A stretch of 64,000 nt of DNA from positions 277,654,598-277,718,597 of the forward strand of contig CM062804.1 in the NCBI GenBank assembly GCA_031772625.1, written 5' to 3'. This DNA is from Pinus tabuliformis (Eukaryota; Streptophyta; Pinopsida; Pinales; Pinaceae). Within the stretch, counting starts at the first letter, position 1. The number at the start of each line of letters is the position of its first letter. The notes below the pieces were generated by a model that made no database searches, had not been told where the DNA came from, and was given only the letters and a program-made list of their open reading frames with translations. The position numbers and the translations under genes are program-made. This document shows positions 10,640-23,096 of the stretch, piece after piece.

Positions 10640-12530
10640 TATAATTTGAAGTTGAATTTTTATAATTTGAATATTTGAATATTTTTAAAGACATAATTTT
10701 ATGATACATTTTAGTTAATTTTTTTGGTTCATATTGATTCAAATTTAATATTTATTAATATAAAGTTATAAGTTTTAATTATACAAATACATTTAAAAAA
10801 ATCTAAATTACACACACACACAAATATTATATATCTATTTTGAAAAGGAAGATAAAAAAAAAAAAAAACATTTTCATTATTTTTGATTAAAAATAATATT
10901 TTATTATTATTTAAGAAGATGGGTACTATAATGTAAGTTTTATTAAATAAATTTATTAAATTTTAAAAATAGAAAGCTCAAACCTTGAAGGGGGTGGATA
11001 ACCCGAGGATGTTGGGGGCCATGCCTGGCCTCCCCTCAAACTTCCCATGCGAATGACAGGTAAATGGGCTATGTGGCAGGGTATGCAAAATCAAACTTGT
11101 GTGAAACGATCTATTCACGCTTGAGGGAATTTATGCAGAGTCAGGTGGGACATGGGTACCTTATGAAGCTCAATGGGCAGTGCAATGTTATTATGGTGAT
11201 GGAATTTCAAGGTGTGCAACTCAGAATGGTGCCTTGTTGAGGAGTATTGGAGGTGGGAAGAGGCGACTTGCCAGACCTTGGATTATGATAGGGGTGGAAT
11301 TTGGTTATAGTAGGGAGCCTTTGGCCCCTTGATATTTTATCTATTCCTATTTTCTATGTGTCACCCTCCTAATCAGATGGGCTTCCAAAGGCCAATCTGC
11401 TATCAAATTTCATTTGGCGACTTAAATGAATTGTGATTTATTGTAGGGTTTATCGCAAGGTCCATTCTTGGAAGTGTCAATAACGTTGAGTGGAGAAGCA
11501 TAAGGGAATTGGGGAGGAATTTATCTTAAATACCTCTTGTTCCAATGGGTTTGTGGTACTTCTTGGCTCCCAAACATATGGATGTAGAAGAGTGTGGTAT
11601 TTTGTGGGGTTATGTCTACGAATGTATCAACTAGTGGTGGTTTACACTGTGGGGGTTGAACCAATGATGGGTGGCACGAATTGGGCGTGAAAAAGGTCAG
11701 GTGGGGTAGTTACTGAGCATCAATCTGGACAATTTAGCAGGGGTTGAGGTGGTTCTGGTGGCTCATAATAGTAGTGAAAGTGATAGAGGAGTCAAATGAG
11801 TGTCAAGATGCGATGGGCGCATGACTTGACATCAAAATTTTTGTTTGGAAGGTGGTGGTAGTAGGCTGGCTATGGAGCCCAGAACTTGATGCGAGTATAA
11901 AAAAAGGGAGGAAGTGGGGCTGAGAACTATTGCAAGGGGAGGCTCATCGAGCCCGCACCGAGGAAGAGAGTCAGCATAGTGGAAATAGAACAATTCCTCT
12001 TACACCGCCACTGGCCCATCGAGGCAGTCAATGAAAATGAAGTTGAAATCCTATGAGAAAAATGACGTGAGGAAGAAGAGGTAGTAATGGAAGATGTGAC
12101 ACAACTTCAATATTTTCAGTTTCAATTATAGATATGAGTGATGGTGGTCTGGCATAGGCATATGCACATCCTAGACAAGTTGGAGTAGTTGGACACCTGA
12201 TTGGCTAACACGGAGCAACACCCTATTTTCTCGTTCCACCCTCCCCCTCCTTTAGGGATAGGTCGAAATAAACCAACACCCATCAACTTCGATGATTGAG
12301 TATGTGTTTTGGTGTTTTTCTCATTTTATCATTCTTTTGGCATATATTTCCATTACAGTTTTGGTTGGCTAGTCTTTTTTTCTTTTTTGGAATATTTATT
12401 TTGGGCTGATGGCAATGGTCAACTTACCTGATTATGTTGATACCAAAAAACATTTAACTAATAACCCTGTAAATATTTACTCTTACAACTAGTACAAAAT
12501 TCCTATTTACAAGAGAAAAAAAATCAAGTG
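10640..12530. other. No recognisable gene
   Basis: 10640-10980 is very AT-rich with a short CA repeat (about 10810) and an A run (about 10855-10870). 10981-12300 has a more balanced base composition and looks like old coding or element DNA, but I could not match any protein family in either strand. No LTR edges were seen. Confidence 0.5.
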
Positions 12531-12569
12531 TTAGAGGTACTTATGGGTTGGTAGTCTAGATGGATCAAT

Positions 12570-12790
12570 AAGCTTATGTGAGAGTGAGAAACAAAAACAA
12601 TGAATCAATTATGAAGCTTGTGCAATTTATCAAGATGTTTATGGAATATGTTGGAAAAATTTAGGAAAAAAGTTACTTTTCTTAACATGTAGAAAGAGAG
12701 ACATTTTGTGAGATATATAGTCAAAACTAATAAAATAAGTTATTCCTATGTTTCTTTCACCTTTCGCTCAAAACATAACTCATACCATAT
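12570..12790. repeat. Repeat A, copy 3
   Basis: Contains GAGAGTGAGAAACAAAAACA, GAAGCTTGTGCAATTTATCA and AGAAAGAGAGACATTTTGTG, matching copies 1 and 2. Homology seems to begin upstream near 12533, where GGTACTTATGGGTTGGTAGT parallels sequence at about 10005. Confidence 0.72.
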
Positions 12791-12865
12791 GACTAGAATA
12801 AAAGTTGACAACAACATCAATTAAAAATCCACTTAAAAATATTTAAAGCTTCTATACATATAGGT

Positions 12866-12867
<2 letters not shown>

Positions 12868-12921
<54 letters not shown>
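12868..12921. repeat. (GA)n microsatellite
   Basis: A nearly pure GA run of about 50 bases lies between repeat A copy 3 and the second telomere-like tract. Confidence 0.95.
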
Positions 12922-12924
<3 letters not shown>

Positions 12925-13150
12925 TAACCCACCCTGAACTAAAGCCTAACCCTTTAATCCCTAACTCATTAGATCCTATCTCCCAATCCTTAACACCTTA
13001 TCCCCATTCCTCCTAGCTAAACCTTGAAACCCTAACCCCCAAACCCTTAACCAATAACCCCTTACCCAGTAATCCCATAAACTAATAACCCCTAATTTGA
13101 GCTAACCACTTAATCCATAATCCTAATCCCCTTAAACTGTAAACCCCTAA
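12925..13150. repeat. Second degenerate telomere-like tract
   Basis: Irregular CCCTAA, CCCTTAACC and CCCCTAA units as at 10318-10630, again downstream of a repeat A copy. The same association appears three times, once with G-strand units. Confidence 0.65.
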
Positions 13151-15822
13151 TTTACAAAAAAAAAATTGCAATATAAAGATATATAGTGAATAAATTACCA
13201 AGGGACAATATTCATGCCTTCCTTCAAGGTGTCCAAAATCTCTACAATGTTGTTTATCTATTCTTATTAGAATTATCTTCCTCTTGTATCCCCTACATCT
13301 GGTACAAGGGAAATAACAATTTTCATCATCCATTTTTCCTTACCAAGCTTTTAATATTGATTATCTTCAAAATTAAATTACAGCTTAACTATTTGTGATG
13401 TAATTTGTAATTCCAGTATATACATAAAAAAATTCGTTGGATTTCTACCATCAAAAGATTATGGAGAGACATTGTATAATGCCTAAAAAAATGACCTCTT
13501 GCACCATCAATATTCCAACATTGTTATGTTTCACCTAGTTAGACGTTAGGAATCCAATGCTTATAACATGCACATCAAATAGCTAACATGTATAAGAATG
13601 TGTTAAATATCCATCCATAGCGTTAGGTATTAATATTTCACTCCTTTCTTCATCGGTCACAATTTCATTACTTTATGTTGCAAAAGTGTTCTCATTGATG
13701 TCAAAGTATGTTGTTATACATACTTAAGACATTTTTAGGTCCATAATGGAGCCTATATTTGGAGTAATATTAAGTACTAATATAAGCTCAAATTCCCTTG
13801 AAAATTTCTCATAAATACATTTCCAATGATATATGGCCTCTAGAAAAAACTTCTTAGATCTGGAGATATATTTTTTCAAAGTTTGACAAGTTAAAGGATG
13901 AGTTTGTAGGGTTCCAAGCTTTTGGTCCTACTACATCCAAATAGTAGATTCCCCCTTGTTAAATATCAAATGCAAGGGGGTCTACTATTAATCTAGACTA
14001 TTGGATCAATAGTGTCATAGATTGACTTTCATCATGATTTGGAAAAATAGTGTGGGGTTTAACAACCAATAATGACAAATAGTGATGACCCATAACTTGT
14101 TAACATTTGAGCAAGAAGGGTGGGTCCATGATTAAACATCAGTCGTGCATTCTCTCAATGAACAAAAAATATAAGTCTCATATATATTTGGGCACTAAAC
14201 GTGCATGCTCAATAAAACTCCTTCATAAAGACAAGTGGTGGACACATGGCATGACTTCGTTGACTGACCAAGGTGATGTGGAATTTGACATGGCATGATG
14301 ACATTAGATAGTCAAGACAAGTGACATGGTAGTCTAGTAAGAAGACACATGGCATGTTGATTCAATGATTTTGGGTGGGTAAGTGGGAAAAATACGTGTG
14401 ACACATGGCACAATATGTCAGGAAACACATGGCATATGAGTGACTTATGATGATTTCATATCACCCCAAGAGATCCTGATAGTGGAAAATGTTAAACCTG
14501 GTCGCAATTGAGGGGGGTTTTGAGACAAAAACTTCTCCATTAATAAATGTGAAGTTTCATGTTTCGCCCCAGAGGTTGAGTGGAAGGCATAGTAATAAAC
14601 ATGGTCAAGATTGATAGACTTGAGGGAAAGGAATAGTGTTATTAGCTAACAACCCATCAAGGCATTAAGAATTCTACCACAATCATGTTTTGCAATAAAT
14701 TTATGTGTTAAAGGGTTTTATATGGAGTGGCAATAAAATATGAAAAATCCCTAGGTTCAACGCTTTGGGCCTTTAGATTCTATAAAAAAATGTTGTTATA
14801 TAATAAGGATGTAGACCATTTTACATACTTGATTATCATTTGGGAATTAATTCCCCGGTGCAAAATATTTGTGCCTTCAAACCATTTATGCAGCACATGG
14901 TCTTGTTGTTAATAGGGAGGCTTGAAGCATATGAATAGTGCTTTGGGAATTTTATTACAACTACACTACAGTGTTGATTTATCCTCCAAGCACAAAACTC
15001 ATTGCTTTATTATTTGAAAGCCATATTTTGTAGTTTATGATATATTTGGTAACCAACCAAATTTGGAAGTGCAGTTAAACTTGCAAATAAAACCAAAATT
15101 AATATTAAACTGTAGAATTGAATAAAATCAACAGAAGGACACCATGATTGGAATTAAACATGATAATAACATAGAAGAATAACATGAAGGAAATAAACAA
15201 CAGGAGAATAATAATTGAATTACAAGAACAAAGCTAAAGTTAAACTGATTGTTAATTCTAGAATTAGTAGCTCAAAATCCTTATAAGCAACAAAATTGGT
15301 ATGAGGAGATACACAAGAAATATTGTAATGGAATTGGAATAAGAGGTGTACTAAGATAGGTGATTTTTCTCACTAGGGAAGAGAAATGTTTTGAATAAGA
15401 AAATCCTTCATTGTATGAGTGTGAAAATTTATATGAAAGAAGGATCAAGAGGGTTGTGCAAGTTGGTGCTTGTATAATAGGGAGTTGGAGTTGTTAAAAT
15501 AGGGAGTTGGAGATTCATTCAACTTGGAGCATTAAAAACTAGAAATTTTATGCTTGCAGTAAGAAAGAGGGTTGAAGCCTCCAGTAGGTTATAGCCTACA
15601 AGTTGATGTAATCGATGTTGAATCTTTAGTTTCATCATAATCAAAAAAGAATTGGTGGTTTTCCTAGTTTAGTTTCCATGTTATATCTTGCATCCTAATT
15701 TATGAGTTTGATGTGCTATTAAATTTGGTGTTGAGCATTCTTTACTTTGAGAAAGAATTTTTAAATTCACATAATATTGATTCCACCACCCCCTCTCAGT
15801 ATTATCCTGGTTTTTAACTATT
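13151..15822. other. AT-rich intergenic DNA; the end may be an LTR
   Basis: No gene was recognised. Within 14230-14450 the motif ACATGGCA recurs about five times at irregular spacing, usually within CACATGGCAT. Near the end, CCACCCCCTCTCAGTATTATCCTGG resembles the 3' end of a copia LTR, and the primer-site-like TTGGTGTCATAGAAAGG follows at about 15823. The left LTR edge could not be fixed. Confidence 0.4.
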
Positions 15823-17229
15823 GGTGTCATAGAAAGGTTCCTTCAAGATTAGTCTAATAGCTGGTAGGAAGTTCAGGGGCAATGTCTATCCAGGAAGGAG
15901 GAAACAACAACAAGGCTCCTATGTTCACTAGGACTAACTATACATTCTAGAAGGTAGGAATGAGAACTTACTTACAATATCTTGTTGTAGATGTATGGGA
16001 TATCATGCAAGATGGCTATGAAAAGCCAACAATTTTGATTACCAGAGATCGTAAAATGGAGTTGACATATATAATGTTAAGGCAATGAATGCACTCCTTC
16101 TTAGATTTCTTGAATCAAAATAGTTTAAAGAAATGGAATGCACTATTTCCAAGGCAATGTGGGAGAATATGAGCAACTACTATGAATGTAACAATAAGGT
16201 AAAGGGAGGTAAACTCTAAGGCTTTAAAATGTAGTTTGAAGCTTTAAAGATTAATGAACATGAGAATATAGAAATTTTTTACTTCAAATGGATGAAGTGG
16301 TCAATACCAAGGAGGACTTGGTGAAGAACTGAAAGAGTGAGTTGTAGTCCAAAATATGTGAAGGTCACTTCCTAAAATAGTCAATCCCAAGGTGTCAGCT
16401 ATAAAAGAAATAATAGATCTTAATACTCTTACACTAGATTAATTACATGGTACACTTCCTATGAAATGAGGATTTCAAAAGGAATACATACAACAAGGGA
16501 GGTAGCCTTGAAAGTAGAAAAAATCCTAAGGAAAATCAAGAAGACTCATGTTGTGACTTTGAAGAAGAGGAAGCCAAGTTTGTTAGAAAGTTGAAGAGAG
16601 GATCATGTAAATATAAATTTAAGCTACTTTTCAAGTGTTTCAATTTTGGTAAAGTAGGTCACTATGTTTCTAAGTGTCAAGAAAAGAAAGAGTGAACATG
16701 AACCTATGGAGAAGTATATAAAAGTTCATAAGGAGAAGAATGTTAAAAATAAAAGTTTCTATACTAAAGATAATATTTCCTCAGAAGATGAAGATATATA
16801 GTAAATATTTTGATGAGAGCAGAGCTCAAGAAAGCTCAAAGGAGTTCATGCTCATGGCCATAGACACTTTCGAATAAGATCATGGTGACTCTGATGAAGA
16901 AGTGTCTAAAGTAGATCTATAAGGTGAATTGATTATTTCCTTAGAATGAATTCAAAGTATAAGGAAGAATAATAAGTTGTAGGAAATTGCTGTCAAAAGG
17001 TGATTTTGAAGGTATGGAACCTCTTCTCTTGAAAGTTTAAGAAGAAAATAAAATTCAAGATACCCTACAAGAGAAACTCAAAGAGAAAGGAAAGGCTTGT
17101 GAAAAACTTGAATAGGAGGTTGTCAATATTAGCAAAGAGTTATAATGGAATAACATGTAACTGAATCTAAACAATAGTCTAAATGAAATACTTATTGTTC
17201 GAAGACCCCGTCACATGTATTTAGGTAGT
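15823..17229 (+). pseudogene. C3: copia gag remnant cut by H
   Basis: Fragments of a copia gag can be read in all three plus frames, for example GMRTYLQYLVVDVWDIMQDGYEKP, FLDFLNQNSLKKWNALF and, near 16630-16690, KCFNFGKVGHYVSKC, a zinc knuckle whose second cysteine is now phenylalanine. Many stops and frameshifts show an old copy. It ends where the H LTR begins. Confidence 0.65.
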
Positions 17230-18248
17230 TGTTGGGATAGGGTCCCTAGGGTCAATTTTGGGTTAGTTTAATCAATTTTTGAATAGAATTGTGTAAATAA
17301 TGTAAAGTCTTTGCAAAATGTGGAAGTGGAGTGTGCAGCTAAGTAAGAGTCAAAGGGGATTTAGCCCCTTCTATGGGCATGTGAGAGGATGGTTTTGAGA
17401 CTCACCGATAGGTCGCGGGCCATGGTATTGTAATAGAATAACTATAAATATTTGAGTCATAGTGAGTATAGGAGAATATCATTTTGTGAAGAAGTTTAAG
17501 TTTAAGTGCTAAGGCAAGAAAGCTCTATTTTCCTATACTTAGGCGAAAGGGGGAGGATCTTGCAGCTGAGTGCGCAGAGACCTTGGCAAGTCCACAGCTG
17601 AGTGCGTGGGCCCTTGCAACTGGGTGTGCAGTGTGAAAGAGTCTGTAATTTGAATGTTGAATCTAATAAAGACTGATTTTGGATTGAATCTACTATATCT
17701 ATGCCTTGTTCTTAATTCTATTTAAGCTTATGCATTATCGCTTAATGATCTATTTTCTATGAAATAAAGTGTATTCTCTGCACGAAATTGTTAGATATTT
17801 AATACTCATTCATGAAAAGGGTAATGAACTTTTTTCACAAAGACATTAGATAGACATGGTACTATAACTATTTGGAATGGGTAGATCTACATGAAGGCAG
17901 ATCTAGGATTGTTATTTACTGAGCGAAAGTTGTGAGTCTACTTGTTTTAGGTCTAATAAGCCTAATCGTAGACCTTCACAAAGGTCTTGAAGTCATTTGG
18001 ATAGAGTTACAACAATAGACCATAAGAAGATCTAGATCTGCACGAAGGAAGATTTGAGCTAAAAGGACTTAAGAATACACATCACACAGTCTCTGGATGT
18101 AGAAACCTAGTTCTAGCATCCCCCAATACTGCTCCGGGTGAGACTGCAACCTGTGCTATGCAGGTTGTTTCCAAAAGGGAAAAAAATTAGGGTTTTATTG
18201 GTTGGCGCGAATAACTCTGAACCTGGGTCAGGCCCCCTTAAGCCAACA
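17230..18248 (+). repeat. H 5' LTR (about 1019 bp)
   Basis: The edges TGTTGGGATAGGG...TTAAGCCAACA give complementary TGTTGG/CCAACA ends. Inside are a TATA box CTATAAATATTTG near 17441 and polyadenylation-like AATAAAG at about 17665 and 17764. It is followed by a primer-binding site. There is no second copy in the window, so the edges rest on the terminal rule and the primer site. Confidence 0.78.
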
Positions 18249-18250
18249 AA

Positions 18251-18268
18251 TGGTTCCATTGCTGGGAC
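18251..18268 (+). promoter_or_regulatory. H primer-binding site (degenerate)
   Basis: TGGTTCCATTGCTGGGAC resembles the TGGCGCC-TTGCCGGGGA class of primer sites used by plant Tat/Athila gypsy elements, with several mismatches. Confidence 0.6.
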
Positions 18269-18299
18269 TGGGATCTATCTAAGAGATGTGTGATGTCGA

Positions 18300-18770
18300 A
18301 TAAGTGGTTCCCTACGAAGAAAGTGATTGAGAAGTGGATTGAATGAAACATGCATGCGTTTGCGGCTCAAGAGAACAAAAACCCTAAATTGTCCAAACAG
18401 CAATGGTTGCAGAGATATTTGTACACAGACGAGACCGACACGTTCTTTTGTTTCTCCCCTCACGAACTACATGACTGGTTGTCTAGATTGGCCAATAGTC
18501 AAGGGATGTGGAGGCTTGACGACCTTATCATGTGGACTCCGGACTGGTGTGACATCTGGAAGCATCAGAAAGCAATATTGCACAGGCCATAGATCATTGG
18601 ATTGATCACACACTTGAAATTTTTGTGACTGAGTTCGCGATCAATAGAAATATTAGCTATAGCAAAGTGAAACGTAGGCTCTTTAAGGAATCGCGAGCTA
18701 AGTATTTGAAATCATTGAAAACATGGATTAAAATGATGTTATGTGAAAAGAGGGTTATGAAGTTACCTTG
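18300..18770 (+). pseudogene. H 5' open frame of unknown function
   Basis: Two overlapping reading frames encode MHAFAAQENKNPKLSKQQWL and DDLIMWTPDWCDIWKHQKAI, continuing past a stop near 18590 into ISYSKVKRRLFKESRAKYL. It is tryptophan-rich with no motif I recognise. Its place between the primer site and gag suggests an extra 5' frame, as in some Tat-lineage elements, or the N-terminus of gag. Confidence 0.5.
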
Positions 18771-18818
18771 ATGTTTGGGACTACATGAAGTGGGAAATTC
18801 TCTAGAAGAAATGAAGGA

Positions 18819-20356
18819 TTGAGCTCAAAGTACAGTTTTCTCATCGAACCCCCTTCTAGTGGTGATGAAGGGACAGTGCTGACTACACCGCAAAGTGTAG
18901 TACAATTGATTAAGAAGGGTATCCCAAGGATACCTCTTCAGTCCACTCTACCTCCACCTGCACCTGCACCTCCACCTCCACCATTCAACATGGAGAACAC
19001 GATGAAGATGTCGATTTTTGAAGGGATCGAGAGCCAAGACGTCCAACAATTTTGGCTTTTTTTAGGAGTTGTATGGATGACACAACAGATTACAGATGAT
19101 AACATCGACAAAGTGCTGTTGGTCACAGCTTTACAAGATCGAGCATTGAGATGGTACATCAAGTACTGCACTGATAACCCCAATGCGATGTTGGCAGAAA
19201 CCCAACAAGCTCTAAAGAAGGAGTTTAGAAAGCCTAATTCATAGGCGCAGTCGGTGACTGAGTTTAACGAAATTGTACAAAAGATAGATGAGACACCTTG
19301 GGATTTCATCAAAGGTTGAAATGCCTGATCAGGCAAGCCAATATGGTGATTACAGATTCCCCACATTTGGACTAGTATATCGCGTTGCTCTTACTGCACC
19401 TAATATTGTTGTTGTCACAAAAAGAGATAGCAACGCAAGCAGAAGCCTTAGAAATTGCGATGAGGCTCGAAGACTCACCCATATAGGATACAAGCCTTGG
19501 AATGCAATAGATTCATTCATAGTTGGAAAGACTGCACTTATAATTGCAGAGATTTAAGAAAGGAAAGGAAGCCTAGTAGGAGGTGCGTTCTAAAGTATGG
19601 TGCTTGAAATGAAAGGGCCATGGGCACGATAAGGACTATTGCTTAGTTTATCAAAACTATCTTATTGGGGGAGGGCCTATTCCCCATAAATTGGAGACTA
19701 ACGTTGGGCCAAGCGCGAGATCTATGCCATGGTGCACTATTTGTCACGCTACAGGACAACATGCGACTAATAATTTCCATTTACTAGAGATATTTGTGTA
19801 GACCCCCAACAGTTGTTTTGTAATTTCTGTAAATCTGTAGGTCATGACGAACGCAATTGTAGGAGTTATGAGATAATTATGGATAGAACCCCTACTTACT
19901 GAATGTAGGTAGAAAATCGGCCTCAGGATCAGGGTGCAGGAGCAACATGCAGAGGATTCCAAGGCTAAGGACGAGGAAGAGGGGGCAGAGTTGGAAGAGG
20001 ATGGGGGTAGATAATTTTCAAGAAATTATTGTAGATAGTTCGACCATATGATAGAGGATTGTCTGATCCTTATGGAAAAGATGCAGCCAAACAAGATACA
20101 ACCCCAACAACCTATGCAGAACATCCAAATGCATCTTTCATGAAATTATTGTAGATAGTTCGACCATGTGATAGAGGATTGTCTGATCCTTATGGAAAAG
20201 ATGCAACAAAACAAGATGCAACCCCAAAAACCTATGCAGAACATCCAAATGATGAGAGCGGAACCCTGTGAAGAACATCAGAGCATAAATATAGTAACAA
20301 GAAGTGGTATGGCCACTGGTGCAGATAAGGGAAAGAAGACTGAGACTGATGAGTGA
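18819..20356 (+). pseudogene. H gag with zinc knuckles (broken)
   Basis: 18819-19244 has a proline-rich linker (APAPPPPPFN) followed by the capsid pattern SIFEGIESQDVQQFWLFLGV and ALQDRALRWYIKY. From 19600 several zinc-knuckle-like motifs follow in shifting frames: CTICHATGQHATNN, CNFCKSVGHDERNC-like and FDHMIEDCLILMEKMQ. Stops occur at about 19242 and later. Gag packages the element's RNA. Confidence 0.8.
20018..20257 (+). repeat. 120-bp in-frame tandem duplication inside H gag
   Basis: The block starting GAAATTATTGTAGATAGTTC at about 20022 recurs at about 20142. A spacing of 120 bases equals 40 codons, so the frame is kept and the last zinc-knuckle segment (FDHMIEDCLILMEKMQ) is doubled. 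Confidence 0.88.
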
Positions 20357-21060
20357 GTGCGCAAAGCTGCTGAGAAAGAAATAGACTTTGATCTTAACCG
20401 AGCTAAAGATACATTCATGAAAGAAAAGAAGAACTTCACTGAGGCCTCCACCTCAGGAAAGCAAGAGAAAATGCCAGAAACTAGTACAACACAAGAGGTA
20501 TATCCTTCGGTATTAGCTACATTTTTAAAGACCTGTATGGAGTTGTTGCATAATACGGTAGTAGTAGAAGGGTTACAAGAGCTAATTGATAGGTGCGTGA
20601 ATAAAGAAAATACCCCTGCTAAACAACACATCATGAGAAAAATTGGTAAGCATAAGAAGCGAACAGGGCACAAGATGAGGTTGACCATGAAAATAGGAGA
20701 ATATGAAATGGACCAGGTAATCTTGGATCTGGGATCTGATGAAAATGTACTTCCTAAGCAGACGTTGGAGATAATGGGGAGGTGTATGCTACAATGGTCT
20801 CCTATTCAAATGCACATGGAAAATCAATAGAATATTATTCCAATGGGGTGCTTATATGGTGTAACGGTAGACATTGAGGGTGCAAGCGCGCTGGCTGAAT
20901 TTAAGGTCATTGAAATAGTGGCTGATAGTAACTCATACCCCATGTTACTGGGAATTAACCGGGCTTCCAACATGGACATGGTAATCAACTTGAAGAAGTG
21001 GAAAGTGACGTTTGAAAGGAAGCACTTAGGGTTTTAGTACCACTAGACCCTGCTAAAGGA
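20357..21060 (+). pseudogene. H protease region
   Basis: KIGEYEMDQVILDLGSDENVLP (about 20690-20750) is the gypsy aspartic-protease start, in which D-L-G-S replaces the usual D-T/S-G. 20843-21037 continues with MGCLYGVTVDIEGA...YPMLLGINRASNMDMVINLKK, the second half of the fold, after a stop near 20828. The upstream part (20357-20640) is a charged linker. Confidence 0.78.
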
Positions 21061-21528
21061 CCACGCTACATTGAACCTATTCGTTACTTTGTGGAGGATG
21101 ATGATGATCTGGATCAAATCTACAAGATCACAGTGTGAAAAGAAGATTGGATCAATATTACATTTGATGGATGAATTGCGTGGGATAGGGATAGTTCCTA
21201 CACCTCATATTTAGATGAAGAGCTTGAACACTGACAGAAGCGGTTGCATGAAGTATCTACGGTGCGTTGCAATATGATGACCAAATCATTGTGGTGTGTC
21301 TCAACTAAGGTAAGAAAGCTTCCACATTATGATGATTTGACTGATGTGGATCTGTTTTTAGATTAATTTAAAAGGGAGGTAGCTGAAGAACATCACTTCC
21401 AAGCACTGGAGTTGGCACTGTGCGCTACGCGTACCCGTTGGTGGTGTATGCACAAGGAGAGTTTCGCTTGATGGAAAGAATATCGAAGGATGATGAGATT
21501 AAGGTTTGGGTATGCTAATACCAAGATG
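21061..21528 (+). pseudogene. H linker, part 1, cut by X1
   Basis: The plus strand encodes KLPHYDDLTDVDLFLD, a stop, then FKREVAEEHHFQALELAL and RTRWWCMHKESFA...RRMMRLRFGYANTK. The target-cleft sequence resumes at 44244. This pattern (F-L-D-x-F-x-R-E, then W-W) looks like the front of a capsid domain lying after the protease. Confidence 0.7.
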
Positions 21529-21856
21529 TGTTAGGTCCCTATAATGCTAGTGATTCCCCCATTAGTATTGTAATTGTAGCCCTTATTGTTATTGTTGTGC
21601 CCCTATTGTCCCCATATTGTTATTATTGTGCCCCATAGATGCCTACTATTGTTATTTTTTTGTCCTTATATTATTATTATTATGTCGTCTTTGGTTATAT
21701 TGTGACCCCTTAGACTCCTACAAATAGAAAGGAGGTTTTTTCATTTGTATCATCCAAGAATTGTTCATTTGTGTAATGTAAAGGAGGTTTCCCCCTCGAA
21801 GAGGCTAAATTCTAAGTGGTTGATCTATCTTTTCTATCTTTGTGTGAGTTGGCTTC
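21529..21856 (+). repeat. X1 5' LTR, main part
   Basis: Starts TGTTAGGTCCCTATAATGC and matches the 3' LTR at 43916 throughout. It is interrupted at GAGTTGGCTTC by C2; the last bases (TTCATAACA) lie at 28659-28667. A TATA-like stretch (CTCCTACAAATAG) is changed relative to CTCCTATATATAG in the 3' copy. Confidence 0.9.
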
Positions 21857-23096
21857 TGTTAAGTTATGGTATGTTCTATGCTTATAACAGTTTACTTCTT
21901 TTTCTTATTATATTCCACCGATTAGCAATCACATGTACATAAAGTAAAGTGCGGATAGAACATTAAACGATCGACAGAAAACAAGCCAAGACAAGAGACA
22001 CAAGATGTGGCGGCTAGCCACGGACAAACCCCACAATGTGTGGGGAAACCCTTTGATCAAATCTTCTTTTATATTCAATAATTCAGCAGAGAGAAATAGT
22101 ACAATAAATCTGATTCATATCAGCAGTAGCAAACCCTAGATCAGTAGCATCAGCATTAGCAGCTTCATTATCAAACTAGGGCAGACCATATCTCACAAAC
22201 CGACAGTCGGATTGACTTCATTCCACCACCAAAAGTTTCAGCTTCTAGAGGAGGTTCAGATGAACCTACAGCGTAGTTTAGATGAGGAGATATTCTAGGC
22301 CACGCAAGTCAATCTTTACTTCTGCAGTTGCAGCTTCAGTTTCAGCAGTTTCCGGCTTCAAACTAGGGTAGTCGATATCTTGCAAACCGTTCGTCGGATT
22401 GACTTCATTCCACCACCAAAAGTTGTGGCTTTCAAAGGAGGTTCAGATGAACCTACAATGTAGTTCCAAAGAGGAGATCTTCTAGGCCACGCAAGTCAAT
22501 CTTTACTTCTGCAGTTGCAGCTTCAGTTTCAGCAGTTTCCGGCTTCAAACTAGGGCAATCGATATCTTGCAAACCGTTCGTCGGATTGACTTCATTCCAC
22601 CACCAAAAGTTGCGGCTTTCAAAGGAGGTTCAGATGAACCTACAGTGCAGTTCCAAAGAGGAGATCTTCTAGGCCACGCAAGTCAATCTTTACTTCTGCA
22701 GTTGCAGCTTCAGTTTCAGCAGCTTCCGGCTTCACATGTGTGAGAGAGAGAGACCCATTTCAGTGCAGTAGAGAAGAGACTCATATCTACGCAGTAGAGA
22801 GAGAGAGATGTGATGAGATGAGTGAGTCCAAATGAGGAAAAGTCCTCTTATATTTATAGACAGCGTTATTGGGTGAAGAGATGCGACTGTTGGGCTTCTG
22901 AGCCTACATGAGTTGTAGGTCGGCTTGATAATAATTCCATAATCAAAATAAATTCATATATCCATGAATACTTATCGGAATTGGATGATCTTTATATCAA
23001 TCCTACACCTCTCGATGAGAGGAATCTAATAAAAATATTACTAGCCTTGAATAAGATGACCCACATGAATTTTTTCCCTGGTTGCCAATTTTAACA
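21857..23096 (-). repeat. C2 3' LTR
   Basis: Edges TGTTAAGTTATGG...CCAATTTTAACA on the plus strand. To its right, the minus strand reads GTTGAGAGGGAG, the polypurine tract. A TATA box CTATAAATATAAG lies on the minus strand near 22850. Confidence 0.93.
22173..22733 (-). repeat. Three 187-bp tandem repeats inside the C2 3' LTR
   Basis: The start AAACTAGGG occurs at 22173, 22360 and 22547, exactly 187 bases apart, and each unit holds TTCCACCACCAAAAGTT, GGAGGTTCAGATGAACCTAC and CTTCTAGGCCACGCAAGTCA. In LTR orientation the array lies just upstream of or around the start region; it may act as an enhancer. Confidence 0.93.

Noticed and set aside
18819..21037. Host genes in the plus-strand frames
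   Set aside because: Capsid, zinc-knuckle and protease motifs place them in element H.
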